Origin: Spirochaetaceae bacterium
GTDB lineage: Bacteria; Spirochaetota; Spirochaetia; Treponematales; Breznakiellaceae
DNA: 5,639 bases
NCBI GenBank assembly: GCA_031265635.1
Contig: JAISCK010000150.1
Coordinates: forward strand, 1 to 5,639
Direction: 5' to 3'
Positions 1 to 5,165 of this stretch are shown piece by piece. A model generated the notes under the pieces. That model was given only the letters and a program-made list of their open reading frames with translations, searched no databases and had not been told where the DNA came from. The first letter of the stretch is position 1. Each line of letters starts with the position of its first letter. A program made the translations under genes and the position numbers.

Positions 1-185
1 TTGTTCGCCGTGCGTACCAGGGCTTCGGCGGAAACAAGTTCGGTAAAGGAAAAATCAGCGCCCCATGCCGCGCACACCGAGCGAAAGGCCCTGTCCGTAT
101 AGCCGGCCACGGGAGCGAGAAAGAGGTTGCCGGGAATTTCCAGAGCGCCGGCTTTCACCGGGCGGTATAAGGTCATGCCTTTCAT
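1..185 (-). CDS. tRNA-dihydrouridine synthase (Dus family), N-terminal part
   Basis: Only the first 61 codons are in the window; the gene runs off the left edge. The visible protein has the N-terminal Dus signature: LAPVAGYTDRAFR at residues 23-35, matching the family's APMAG-TD--FR flavin-site motif, and TELVSAEAL at 48-56, matching the TEMVSA segment. Dus enzymes are cytoplasmic FMN- and NADPH-dependent proteins that reduce uridines in tRNA to dihydrouridine. Full-length members are usually a little over 300 residues, so roughly one fifth is present. I chose the ATG at 185; a second in-frame ATG at 176 is possible, and neither has a strong Shine-Dalgarno sequence. The visible part resembles DusB-type proteins, but the subfamily cannot be fixed from it. 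The gene is divergent from the exported-protein gene to its right. Confidence 0.88.
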   Translation of the reverse strand, partial: MKGMTLYRPVKAGALEIPGNLFLAPVAGYTDRAFRSVCAAWGADFSFTELVSAEALVRTAN

Positions 186-230
186 TCTACCATAGTTTAG
201 ATGTTATACGCAATATATCCTTAATTTTTC

Positions 231-259
231 TTGACAAAATTTGTTTCAGGGTTTACGAT
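231..259 (+). promoter_or_regulatory. sigma70-type promoter of the exported-protein gene
   Basis: A perfect -35 box TTGACA (231-236) is followed after exactly 17 bases by TACGAT (254-259), which matches TATAAT at four of six positions. Transcription should start near 266, leaving a leader of about 55 bases before the ATG at 322. The promoter lies inside the longest possible upstream extension of the reading frame (TTG at 241), which rules that extension out. Confidence 0.7.
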
Positions 260-309
260 CGTGGTGTGGCAGTATAGCCGGTTTCAAATTTAAAGTTTTG
301 AAAGAACCC

Positions 310-315
310 AGGAGG
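310..315 (+). promoter_or_regulatory. ribosome binding site fixing the start at 322
   Basis: AGGAGG lies six bases upstream of the ATG at 322. It decides the start of the exported protein in favour of this ATG, directly ahead of a textbook signal peptide, over the upstream in-frame TTG at 241. Confidence 0.85.
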
Positions 316-321
316 TTACAG

Positions 322-954
322 ATGGTAAAGAAAGGATTACTGGTTCTGATTCTCGCGGTATTTGTCATGGGAGGTGTTTTTGCCCAGGATGTTCATAAAT
401 ATCAGCCTTTTGATATGCTCCTGGGGCTTAATGTTGGTTTTGGTATAACGCCGAGTATTACAGACGTGTTTAACGACGATATACCAAGCGGTAATTATGC
501 CTTAACATCTGATTTTGGGCTGACTTATGATTTTTACCTTTTTAACGTGCTGTCATTAAATACGGGACTGCTGCTGCATCCCGATATCTACCTGATTCTG
601 GAAGATAGCATATCCAATGGCGACAAGTTTACGGACCTTGCCGCAAGCCCGATTTGCCTGACTATACCTCTTATGGCCCATATCAATGTTCCCGCTGTTG
701 AATGGCTGTATGCGGGTGTAGGGGTGAATTTAAACTTTCCGCTTGTAGGTATGTTTGACGACGCGCTTGAAGAGGATACAAAAGGGGACTTTTTTATCGG
801 TCTACCGATAGATATTGGCTTTGATTTTATAAAACCGGGCAGGGGCGGCGGGCGTTTCTTTTTCAGGATTACGCCGGAATTCCATAAAAAAGGAACGGCT
901 CTTCCCATTGGGTTTATATGGCAGCCGTACAACTGGAGAATTCACGGCAACTGA
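322..954 (+). CDS. exported protein of unknown function, possible outer-membrane beta-barrel
   Basis: A 210-residue protein with a clear Sec signal peptide: basic start (MVKK), hydrophobic core at residues 5-20, and a signal peptidase I site after VFA (cleavage after residue 21, before QD). There is no lipobox cysteine, so it is not a lipoprotein. The mature part is rich in aromatic, Gly and Asn/Asp residues. It has repeated short amphipathic stretches ending in aromatic or Gly-rich turns, such as LLGLNVGFGI, YAGVGVNLNF, FIGLPIDIGF and RFFFRITPEF, a pattern usual for small outer-membrane barrels. It ends in HGN rather than the common terminal Phe, so barrel assembly is uncertain. I do not recognise a named family. 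The gene is visibly more AT-rich than those to its right. It stands alone, with its own promoter and GC-rich hairpins downstream. An abundant spirochaete surface or periplasmic protein is an inference only. Confidence 0.8.
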   Translation: MVKKGLLVLILAVFVMGGVFAQDVHKYQPFDMLLGLNVGFGITPSITDVFNDDIPSGNYALTSDFGLTYDFYLFNVLSLNTGLLLHPDIYLILEDSISNGDKFTDLAASPICLTIPLMAHINVPAVEWLYAGVGVNLNFPLVGMFDDALEEDTKGDFFIGLPIDIGFDFIKPGRGGGRFFFRITPEFHKKGTALPIGFIWQPYNWRIHGN

Positions 955-1034
955 TCCCCCGCAAGCGGGTTTCCGGGCAGCGGACCCCGCCGCGAATAGG
1001 GGAAAAGGCGGCCCGGCACACCCCAGGCGCCCCG

Positions 1035-1061
1035 GCCCCGCGAAACGCCGTTGGGCGGGGC
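1035..1061. terminator. GC-rich stem-loop between two convergent genes
   Basis: GCCCCGC (1035-1041) pairs with GCGGGGC (1055-1061) around a 13-base loop. It sits in the gap 955-1071, where the exported-protein gene and the TatD gene converge. An alternative 7-bp stem pairs 1027-1033 with 1057-1063. Smaller stems occur just after the first stop codon (958-961 with 966-969) and at 973-978 with 1011-1016. None is followed by a proper T-run on either strand, so a bidirectional terminator role is plausible from position but unproven. Confidence 0.35.
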
Positions 1062-1071
1062 GCATAGTTTC

Positions 1072-1845
1072 CTAGGGGTCCAGGCCGAAGAACCTGTTGG
1101 CGTTATCCCAGAGCGTAGCGGCAAGGCTTTCCTCGTCGGTTTCAAGCATCCCGGCAAGAAAACGGGCTGTCATGGGAAGGTACTTGGGCATATTCCGCTT
1201 GCCCCGGTAGTCGGCGGGGACCATAAAAGGGCTTTCTGATTCAATTAAAATCCTTTCCAGAGGCAGCGCCACCACCGTTTCGTGGAGATTCCTGGCGTTC
1301 CGGTAGGTGAGGTTTCCGGCAAAGGAAAAATACAGGTTAAGGTCCAGGGCTTTTTTCGCGTATCCGGCGTCTTCCGAATAGCAATGCAGCACCCCGCCCC
1401 TGGGCGGCAGCCGGTCACGGAGTATGTCAAGCACATCATTACCGGCCTCCCGGTTATGAATGATTACCGGCAGATCCAGCTTGGTCGCAAGGTCAAGCTG
1501 GGCGATAAAGAGTTCTATCTGGGACTTTTTGTCGCCGAATTTACGGTAATAATCAAGGCCGATCTCGCCTATGGCTACGACCCTGGGCAGTTGAACGCTC
1601 TGTTCAATGGTCTGAACCCAATCCCGGCCGGGGGTTTGTACTTCGGACGGGGACACCCCTACCGCATGGTACACGTTGGACGCCGACTTCAAATTATCGT
1701 ATACTCCGGCAAAATCGTGAAGACTGTTACAAATGGAGATAATACGGTTTACCTGAACCTGACGGGCTTCCTGAACAACAATAAGCTGCTCAATAGGGTC
1801 ATCGCAAATGAGCCCTATATGGGCATGAGTATCAAAATATTGCAC
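1072..1845 (-). CDS. TatD-family metal-dependent hydrolase / DNase
   Basis: Members are cytoplasmic TIM-barrel metalloenzymes, several with 3'-5' DNase activity. Numbered from the GTG at 1845 (257 residues, close to the 260-265 usual for TatD/YcfH), the metal-site motifs are FDTHAH (His7, His9), AIGEIGLDYY (Glu94), PVIIHNRE (His130) and GVLHCYS (His154). The late motif, normally ETDSP or ETDAP, reads ESESP (202-206), placing Glu204 where the metal-binding Asp is expected. The usual G-V-H-P-H motif reads GVSPS (63-67). The frame can extend to a TTG at 1881, but that lies only about 8 bases after the predicted transcription start and lacks a ribosome site. The GTG at 1845 has a weak GGA about 7 bases upstream and gives the normal family N-terminus; a GTG at 1857 is also possible. 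The family call is firm, the exact start is not, and the substrate is unknown. Confidence 0.88.
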   Translation of the reverse strand: MQYFDTHAHIGLICDDPIEQLIVVQEARQVQVNRIISICNSLHDFAGVYDNLKSASNVYHAVGVSPSEVQTPGRDWVQTIEQSVQLPRVVAIGEIGLDYYRKFGDKKSQIELFIAQLDLATKLDLPVIIHNREAGNDVLDILRDRLPPRGGVLHCYSEDAGYAKKALDLNLYFSFAGNLTYRNARNLHETVVALPLERILIESESPFMVPADYRGKRNMPKYLPMTARFLAGMLETDEESLAATLWDNANRFFGLDP

Positions 1846-1895
1846 AATGGTTTCCACAAGAAAAGATTTTCTATTTTCCAAACTGGATTGTTGTA

Positions 1896-1924
1896 AGTAT
1901 ACTATATATATGTTGAAACGTCAA
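1896..1924 (-). promoter_or_regulatory. sigma70-type promoter of the TatD-family gene
   Basis: Read on the minus strand, TTGACG (1924-1919, five of six matches) is followed after 17 bases by TATACT (1901-1896, five of six). The spacer is AT-rich. The predicted transcription start is near 1889, which leaves about 44 bases to the GTG at 1845 but almost no leader for the TTG at 1881. Confidence 0.68.
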
Positions 1925-2027
1925 TGTATTGGTATCGAATTTTTCTGATGCCGCGCCGGCAGCCCGTATTGGGGGCAGGGCGGCTACTTGTTACGTTCAG
2001 CCGGGACTGATAAGGTTATATTGAAGG

Positions 2028-2051
2028 GTCCGTCAGGCTTGTACTACGGAC
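2028..2051 (+). promoter_or_regulatory. inverted repeat in the leader of the flavoprotein gene
   Basis: GTCCGT (2028-2033) and ACGGAC (2046-2051) form a perfect 6-bp inverted repeat around 12 bases, about 20 bases upstream of the ribosome site GGGAGG (2071-2076). It could be an operator or a small leader hairpin. No convincing -35/-10 pair was found for this gene: TATATT at 2017-2022 is a good -10 box but has no matching -35 at normal spacing. The rest of the gap 1882-2082 shows nothing else I can name. Confidence 0.3.
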
Positions 2052-2082
2052 AAACGCTTGTATTTGCGATGGGAGGTAGTTT

Positions 2083-3534
2083 ATGAAACACGCTTTTTGG
2101 CTTGCGGGGATAGCCGCGGTACTGTGCGGTCTGGTTTTTTCCTGCTCTTCTTCGCCGTCAGGTTCCACAGGGCCGGTAACCAGGATTGATACCGATGTAG
2201 TTATAGTCGGCGGCGGGGGCGCGGGCCTTGTAGCGGCCATTCAGGCTTCCAAGCTGGGGGCCAGGGTGGTGGTTCTCGAAAAAACCGATGCTCTGGGAGG
2301 TAATACCAATATAGCCGGGGGCAACTACGCGGCGGTTGATCCCGTGCGGCAGAGGGCTTCGGGCATCAGCGACCGGGATTCGGTTGAACTGCATATCAGG
2401 GATGTTCTTTCCATAGGCCAGTACCAGGCCAATCCAGCGCTGGTGGACATACTCTGCCGTAATGCCCTTCCGGGCCTGGAATTTCTTGAGTCAGTCGGGG
2501 TGGAATTTGAGCCTACCGTTTACCTTGTTATAGGGTCGTCGGTGCCCCGTTCCCACCACAACAAAGAATCTTCGGGCGGCTATATGATAGCCCAGCTTAA
2601 AAAATACGCCGAAGCCGACAGTAATATCACCGTGTATACCAATACTCCGGCTGTTTCCCTTATCCAGGAAAACGGCAGGGTAAGCGGCGTACAGGCGCAG
2701 GGAAAGGACGGCAAGACCTATGAGGTCAGGGGTTCCAGGGGCGTCATACTTGCTACCGGGGGCTATTACGGCAATAAAGAACTCATCATGAAGTACAATT
2801 CCAACGTACACCGCGAGAATCCTCCGTATGGCGTTCTGGATGATACCGGAGACGGGCTCCTTATGGCCGAGGCCCTGGGCGCGCGGCTTGTCAATATGAA
2901 TCTCGTTCAGATGATGGGCCTTTCCAGCTATGCCCTGCCTCCCCAGCACAAGGGCGGAACCGGAAACATCATTGTCATCAACCAGAACGGGGAACGTTTT
3001 GTCGCCGAGGACGCGCCCCATGATTTCCAGACCTACGAGGAAATCTACAAACAGCCCGGAGATTATATTTACACCGTATTCGACCAGAAGGCGGTTACTG
3101 CCAGCGGTAACGGCGCGGCTCTGGATGCCGAAATAGCCGGAGGCCGCTGGTTCAGGGCCAATACGGTTCAGGAACTGGCAGCCAGGGTGAACGCGCCTCC
3201 CGAGGCTTTAAGCGCCGCCATAAGCGACTTTAACAGCGCCGTGTCCGCCGGAAGGGACCAATTCGGCAGGACCAATTTTTCGGGCGGGCGCATCGACACT
3301 CCTCCGTATTATATCAGCGGGAAGATCTATCCCCAACTCAGGTATTCCCTGGGCGGCCTTGACGTAAACGCCAAAACTCAGGTTCTTGATCTCCAGGGCC
3401 AGGTCATACCCGGACTCTACGCCGCCGGCGAAGTAGTGGGCGCTATACACGGCGCGTACCGCATGAGCAGCCACGCCATTGCCATGGTAACGGTCTTTGG
3501 CCGCCTTGCCGCCCAGTCGGTAATGGGGCAATAG
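2083..3534 (+). CDS. lipoprotein FAD-dependent oxidoreductase, fumarate reductase / flavocytochrome c family
   Basis: A 483-residue FAD protein. The start is fixed by GGGAGG (2071-2076), six bases before the ATG. Residues 1-20 are a hydrophobic signal ending VFS before Cys21, then a Ser/Gly/Pro linker: a lipoprotein signal of the relaxed spirochaete type, predicting an anchored protein outside the cytoplasm. The FAD site is complete: DVVIVGGGGAGL at 38-49, Glu66 for the adenosine ribose, LGGNT at 71-75, ILATGGYYG at 222-230, and AAGEVVG at 447-453 near the C-terminus. Family residues kept include Arg305 (NGERF) and Arg460 (GAYRMSSHA). The two active-site histidines of fumarate reductase are not seen: the QxHP position reads QMMG (276-279), and the H-x-T-M-G-G position reads RYSLGG (420-425). 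It has no FMN-binding or haem domain, so it needs a separate electron donor. It probably reduces an unsaturated carboxylate or similar acceptor, but the substrate is unknown. The gene stands alone. Confidence 0.85.
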   Translation: MKHAFWLAGIAAVLCGLVFSCSSSPSGSTGPVTRIDTDVVIVGGGGAGLVAAIQASKLGARVVVLEKTDALGGNTNIAGGNYAAVDPVRQRASGISDRDSVELHIRDVLSIGQYQANPALVDILCRNALPGLEFLESVGVEFEPTVYLVIGSSVPRSHHNKESSGGYMIAQLKKYAEADSNITVYTNTPAVSLIQENGRVSGVQAQGKDGKTYEVRGSRGVILATGGYYGNKELIMKYNSNVHRENPPYGVLDDTGDGLLMAEALGARLVNMNLVQMMGLSSYALPPQHKGGTGNIIVINQNGERFVAEDAPHDFQTYEEIYKQPGDYIYTVFDQKAVTASGNGAALDAEIAGGRWFRANTVQELAARVNAPPEALSAAISDFNSAVSAGRDQFGRTNFSGGRIDTPPYYISGKIYPQLRYSLGGLDVNAKTQVLDLQGQVIPGLYAAGEVVGAIHGAYRMSSHAIAMVTVFGRLAAQSVMGQ

Positions 3535-3570
3535 ACCTGTTCGATAACCCGGTTGGTTATCTCACAGGTC
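3534..3570. repeat. hairpin 1 of intergenic hairpin cluster
   Basis: GACCTGT (3534-3540) pairs with ACAGGTC (3564-3570), and GATAACC (3543-3549) pairs with GGTTATC (3555-3561). The two 7-bp arms are separated by a symmetric TC/TC internal loop and capped by CGGTT. The first base of the stem is the last base of the flavoprotein stop codon. No T-run follows, so it is not a standard intrinsic terminator, although it may protect the mRNA 3' end. Together with the next two stems it resembles a compound REP-like element. Confidence 0.8.
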
Positions 3571-3572
3571 TT

Positions 3573-3593
3573 GCAAAATGCTGTGCATTTTGC
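3573..3593. repeat. hairpin 2 of intergenic hairpin cluster
   Basis: GCAAAATGC (3573-3581) and GCATTTTGC (3585-3593) form a perfect 9-bp stem with a TGT loop, two bases after hairpin 1. The sequence then runs on as GGTGTTT. Confidence 0.8.
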
Positions 3594-3606
3594 GGTGTTT
3601 AAGCGG

Positions 3607-3640
3607 GAGTTGTTCGGAAACTGAGGTTTCCGAACAACTC
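3607..3640. repeat. hairpin 3 of intergenic hairpin cluster, 15-bp perfect stem
   Basis: The 15 bases at 3607-3621 are the exact reverse complement of 3626-3640, with a TGAG tetraloop. The stem contains TTGTTCGG, sharing a TGTTCG core with the left arm of hairpin 1 (3538-3543). A perfect stem of this length in a non-coding gap strongly suggests selected structure or a mobile or repeated palindromic unit. TAATAAGG follows without a T-run. Confidence 0.85.
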
Positions 3641-3655
3641 TAATAAGGATACTAG

Positions 3656-3697
3656 GGGCAAGGCGGTACAAGACAGCGGCCTTGCCCGGTGATTTTT
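3656..3697 (+). terminator. stem-loop plus T-run overlapping the next ribosome binding site; terminator or attenuator
   Basis: GGGCAAGGC (3656-3664) pairs perfectly with GCCTTGCCC (3679-3687) around a 14-base loop. GGTGA follows, then five T's (3693-3697), ending directly at the ATG at 3698. The form is that of a weak intrinsic terminator, but the bases between stem and T-run (GGTGA, 3688-3692) are also the only Shine-Dalgarno candidate for the next gene. The hairpin could therefore terminate upstream transcription, attenuate, or control ribosome access. Which of these applies cannot be told from sequence. Confidence 0.5.
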
Positions 3698-4360
3698 ATG
3701 GGTAAAGAAAAAATAGTGAAAAACTCAGGCGGCGGGAAAAAACCTGCCGCCGGAACAGTAAAAACCGGGAAAAGGGCGGCAAAGCCGGCGGGGAAAGCTG
3801 TGGGACGCGGGACAGTAAAGCCCACGCCGGCATAGCCCAAGGCGGGGAAAGCCGCGCCGGCAAAGCCCAAAGCAGGAGCGGGAAATTCCCGCCTTGCCGC
3901 CTTGGCAAAAGAGCTTGCCGGCCTCATTCCCCGGCTTGATGAGGAAGGGCTTTTGTTCCTCATAGAACAGGCCCAGGTTCACCTGTACAATATGCAGGTT
4001 GACGAACTCAACCAAACCATGCTGCGGAACGCGGAACGGGCGGAACGCACGGGTAAACCCAAAAAGCCCAAAGGTTCAGGCCGGGCGGACCTGGGGATTC
4101 AGGTTTCGGCGGACAAGCACAGTTATTACATTGTGTACCAGGGCAAATGGGTGATGTTTACCGATGACGAAATAATGCAGCTTGTCAAAATAGCCTCGGC
4201 CCCGGTTGACGACTATGAAAAAAGCGGCGCGCTTTACCGCTGGTTTGAACGGGAGCGGCGGGACGTATTCGGGACCATTCCCATAGAAGGAAAGACCGAT
4301 CCCCTTCTAACCCGGATGGCGGAAGTCATCAGGAAAAATTTCAAGGTAAAGTACAAGTAA
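3698..4360 (+). pseudogene. unrecognised Lys/Ala/Pro-rich protein gene interrupted by an in-frame TAG
   Basis: From the ATG at 3698, preceded by GGTGA at five bases, one frame runs 221 codons to the TAA at 4358-4360, broken only by TAG at 3833-3835 (codon 46). The head (residues 1-64) is low-complexity: Lys, Ala, Gly and Pro in short KPA/GKA repeats, like a flexible, basic, possibly nucleic-acid-binding tail. After the stop comes an ordered region: a helical stretch (LAALAKELAGLIPRLDEEGL), a second basic linker (GKPKKPKGSG), then a globular-looking end with SYYIVYQGKWVMF and YRWFERERRDVFG. I do not recognise the family. A 152-residue frame from a TTG at 3902 remains open but lacks a ribosome site, so it is a poor independent start. 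The stop overlaps the uppP start (TAATG), implying an operon with coupled translation. It could be a recent pseudogene, a sequencing error, or readthrough of TAG. Confidence 0.65.
3825..3870 (+). repeat. imperfect 30-base direct repeat spanning the nonsense codon
   Basis: Bases 3825-3840 (CGCCGGCATAGCCCAA) recur at 3855-3870 with one change: T at 3833 becomes A at 3863. The period is 30 bases, or ten codons, so the repeat encodes Pro-Ala-Lys-Pro-Lys units. The comparison shows that codon 46 was almost certainly AAG (Lys) before it became TAG. Confidence 0.75.
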
Positions 4361-5157
4361 TGGGTATTTTTGAAGCCGTGGTCCTTGGAGCGGTTCAGGG
4401 GCTTACTGAATTTCTCCCTGTCTCAAGTTCCGGCCATCTGGTGCTGTTCCAGAAGATTATCGGCGTCTCAGAGCCCGCCCTGTTCTTTGATACCCTGCTC
4501 CACTGCGGAACCCTGGCCGCCGTATTCCTGGTGCTGCGCCGGGATATTTGGGCGCTTATAAAAAAGCCCGTGCAGCCCCTCACCCTGTACCTCATCATCG
4601 GGACCATACCCACAGTGATTGTAGGGCTTCTGTTCAAGGATTTTATAGAAGAAGCCTTTGCGGAGGGCGCTTTTCTCGGCTATGCCTTTATCTTTACCGC
4701 CCTCGCCCTTTTCAGCGCCGAATACCTTTCGGGCCTTCCGGGCAGGGAGCGGCGGGACGGCGATATAAACGGGCTCGACGCCCTCATAATCGGCGTATTG
4801 CAGGCCGTGGCCATTATGCCCGCCGTATCCCGTTCAGGACTTACCCTTTCGGGCGCCCTTTCCCGCAGGCTTGAACGGGGTTTTGCCGCCCGTTTTTCCT
4901 TTCTTCTGGCAATCCCCGCCATACTGGGCGCCCTTGTTTTGCAGATACACGACCTTGCCGCCGGGCAAGGCGGCGTCCCCATAGAGACGCTCCCCGTGAT
5001 TGCGGGCACCCTTACCGCCGCCCTGGTCGGCATAGTATCGGTCAGCCTCATGCTGAAACTGGTGCGCGAACATTCGCTCCGGGGCTTTGGCATCTACACC
5101 GCCGTACTCGGCATACTGGTCCTTGCCGACCAGCACCTGAGCCGCCTCTTTTTTTAA
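4360..5157 (+). CDS. uppP: undecaprenyl-diphosphatase (UppP/BacA)
   Basis: A 265-residue integral membrane protein of normal family length. It dephosphorylates undecaprenyl diphosphate, regenerating the lipid carrier for peptidoglycan and other surface polymers; extra copies give bacitracin resistance. The first signature, QGLTEFLPVSSSGHL (13-27), is complete, with Glu17 and His26 at the positions of E. coli Glu21 and His30. FDTLLHCGTLAAV follows at 43-55. The second signature reads MPAVSRSGLT (153-162), keeping Ser157 and Arg158, but with Ala155 where the family usually has Gly. Several hydrophobic segments follow, including 78-92, 105-121, 180-195, 212-233 and 243-256. The ATG at 4360 shares its A with the preceding TAA. 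The nearest Shine-Dalgarno-like AAGG is too far upstream, so expression probably relies on translational coupling to the upstream gene, which carries a nonsense codon. Confidence 0.95.
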   Translation: MGIFEAVVLGAVQGLTEFLPVSSSGHLVLFQKIIGVSEPALFFDTLLHCGTLAAVFLVLRRDIWALIKKPVQPLTLYLIIGTIPTVIVGLLFKDFIEEAFAEGAFLGYAFIFTALALFSAEYLSGLPGRERRDGDINGLDALIIGVLQAVAIMPAVSRSGLTLSGALSRRLERGFAARFSFLLAIPAILGALVLQIHDLAAGQGGVPIETLPVIAGTLTAALVGIVSVSLMLKLVREHSLRGFGIYTAVLGILVLADQHLSRLFF

Positions 5158-5165
5158 CGGGCCTG

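Noticed and set aside
267..280. sigma54-type promoter (TGGCAG...)
   Set aside because: The -12 GC element is not at the required spacing, and a good sigma70 promoter already lies just upstream.
241..321. Upstream extension of the exported protein from a TTG at 241
   Set aside because: The -10 box and the predicted transcription start lie downstream of 241, and a strong ribosome site plus signal peptide begins at the ATG at 322.
1282..1896. 204-codon plus-strand frame opposite the TatD gene
   Set aside because: It is antisense to a gene with clear family motifs, has no ribosome site, and its translation shows no recognisable domain.
1913..1941. Plus-strand promoter TTGAAA for the flavoprotein gene
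   Set aside because: The -35 box is good, but no acceptable -10 lies 16-18 bases downstream.
2491..3021. 176-codon minus-strand frame inside the flavoprotein gene
   Set aside because: It is an antisense shadow of a well-supported coding gene with third-position GC bias; no motif or ribosome site was seen.
3534..3640. CRISPR array or tRNA-like structure
   Set aside because: The three stems differ in sequence and have no equal-length spacers; no cloverleaf, TTC-loop motif or CCA end was seen.
3833..3835. TAG as a programmed pyrrolysine or other recoding site
   Set aside because: It falls in a low-complexity repeat where the neighbouring copy has a Lys codon, with no active-site context. A point mutation is simpler, although it is not excluded.
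3652..4015. Several overlapping minus-strand frames opposite the Lys/Ala/Pro-rich gene
   Set aside because: The low-complexity, GC-rich head leaves all frames open by composition; the products are simple Pro/Phe/Ala-rich complements of the plus-strand repeats.
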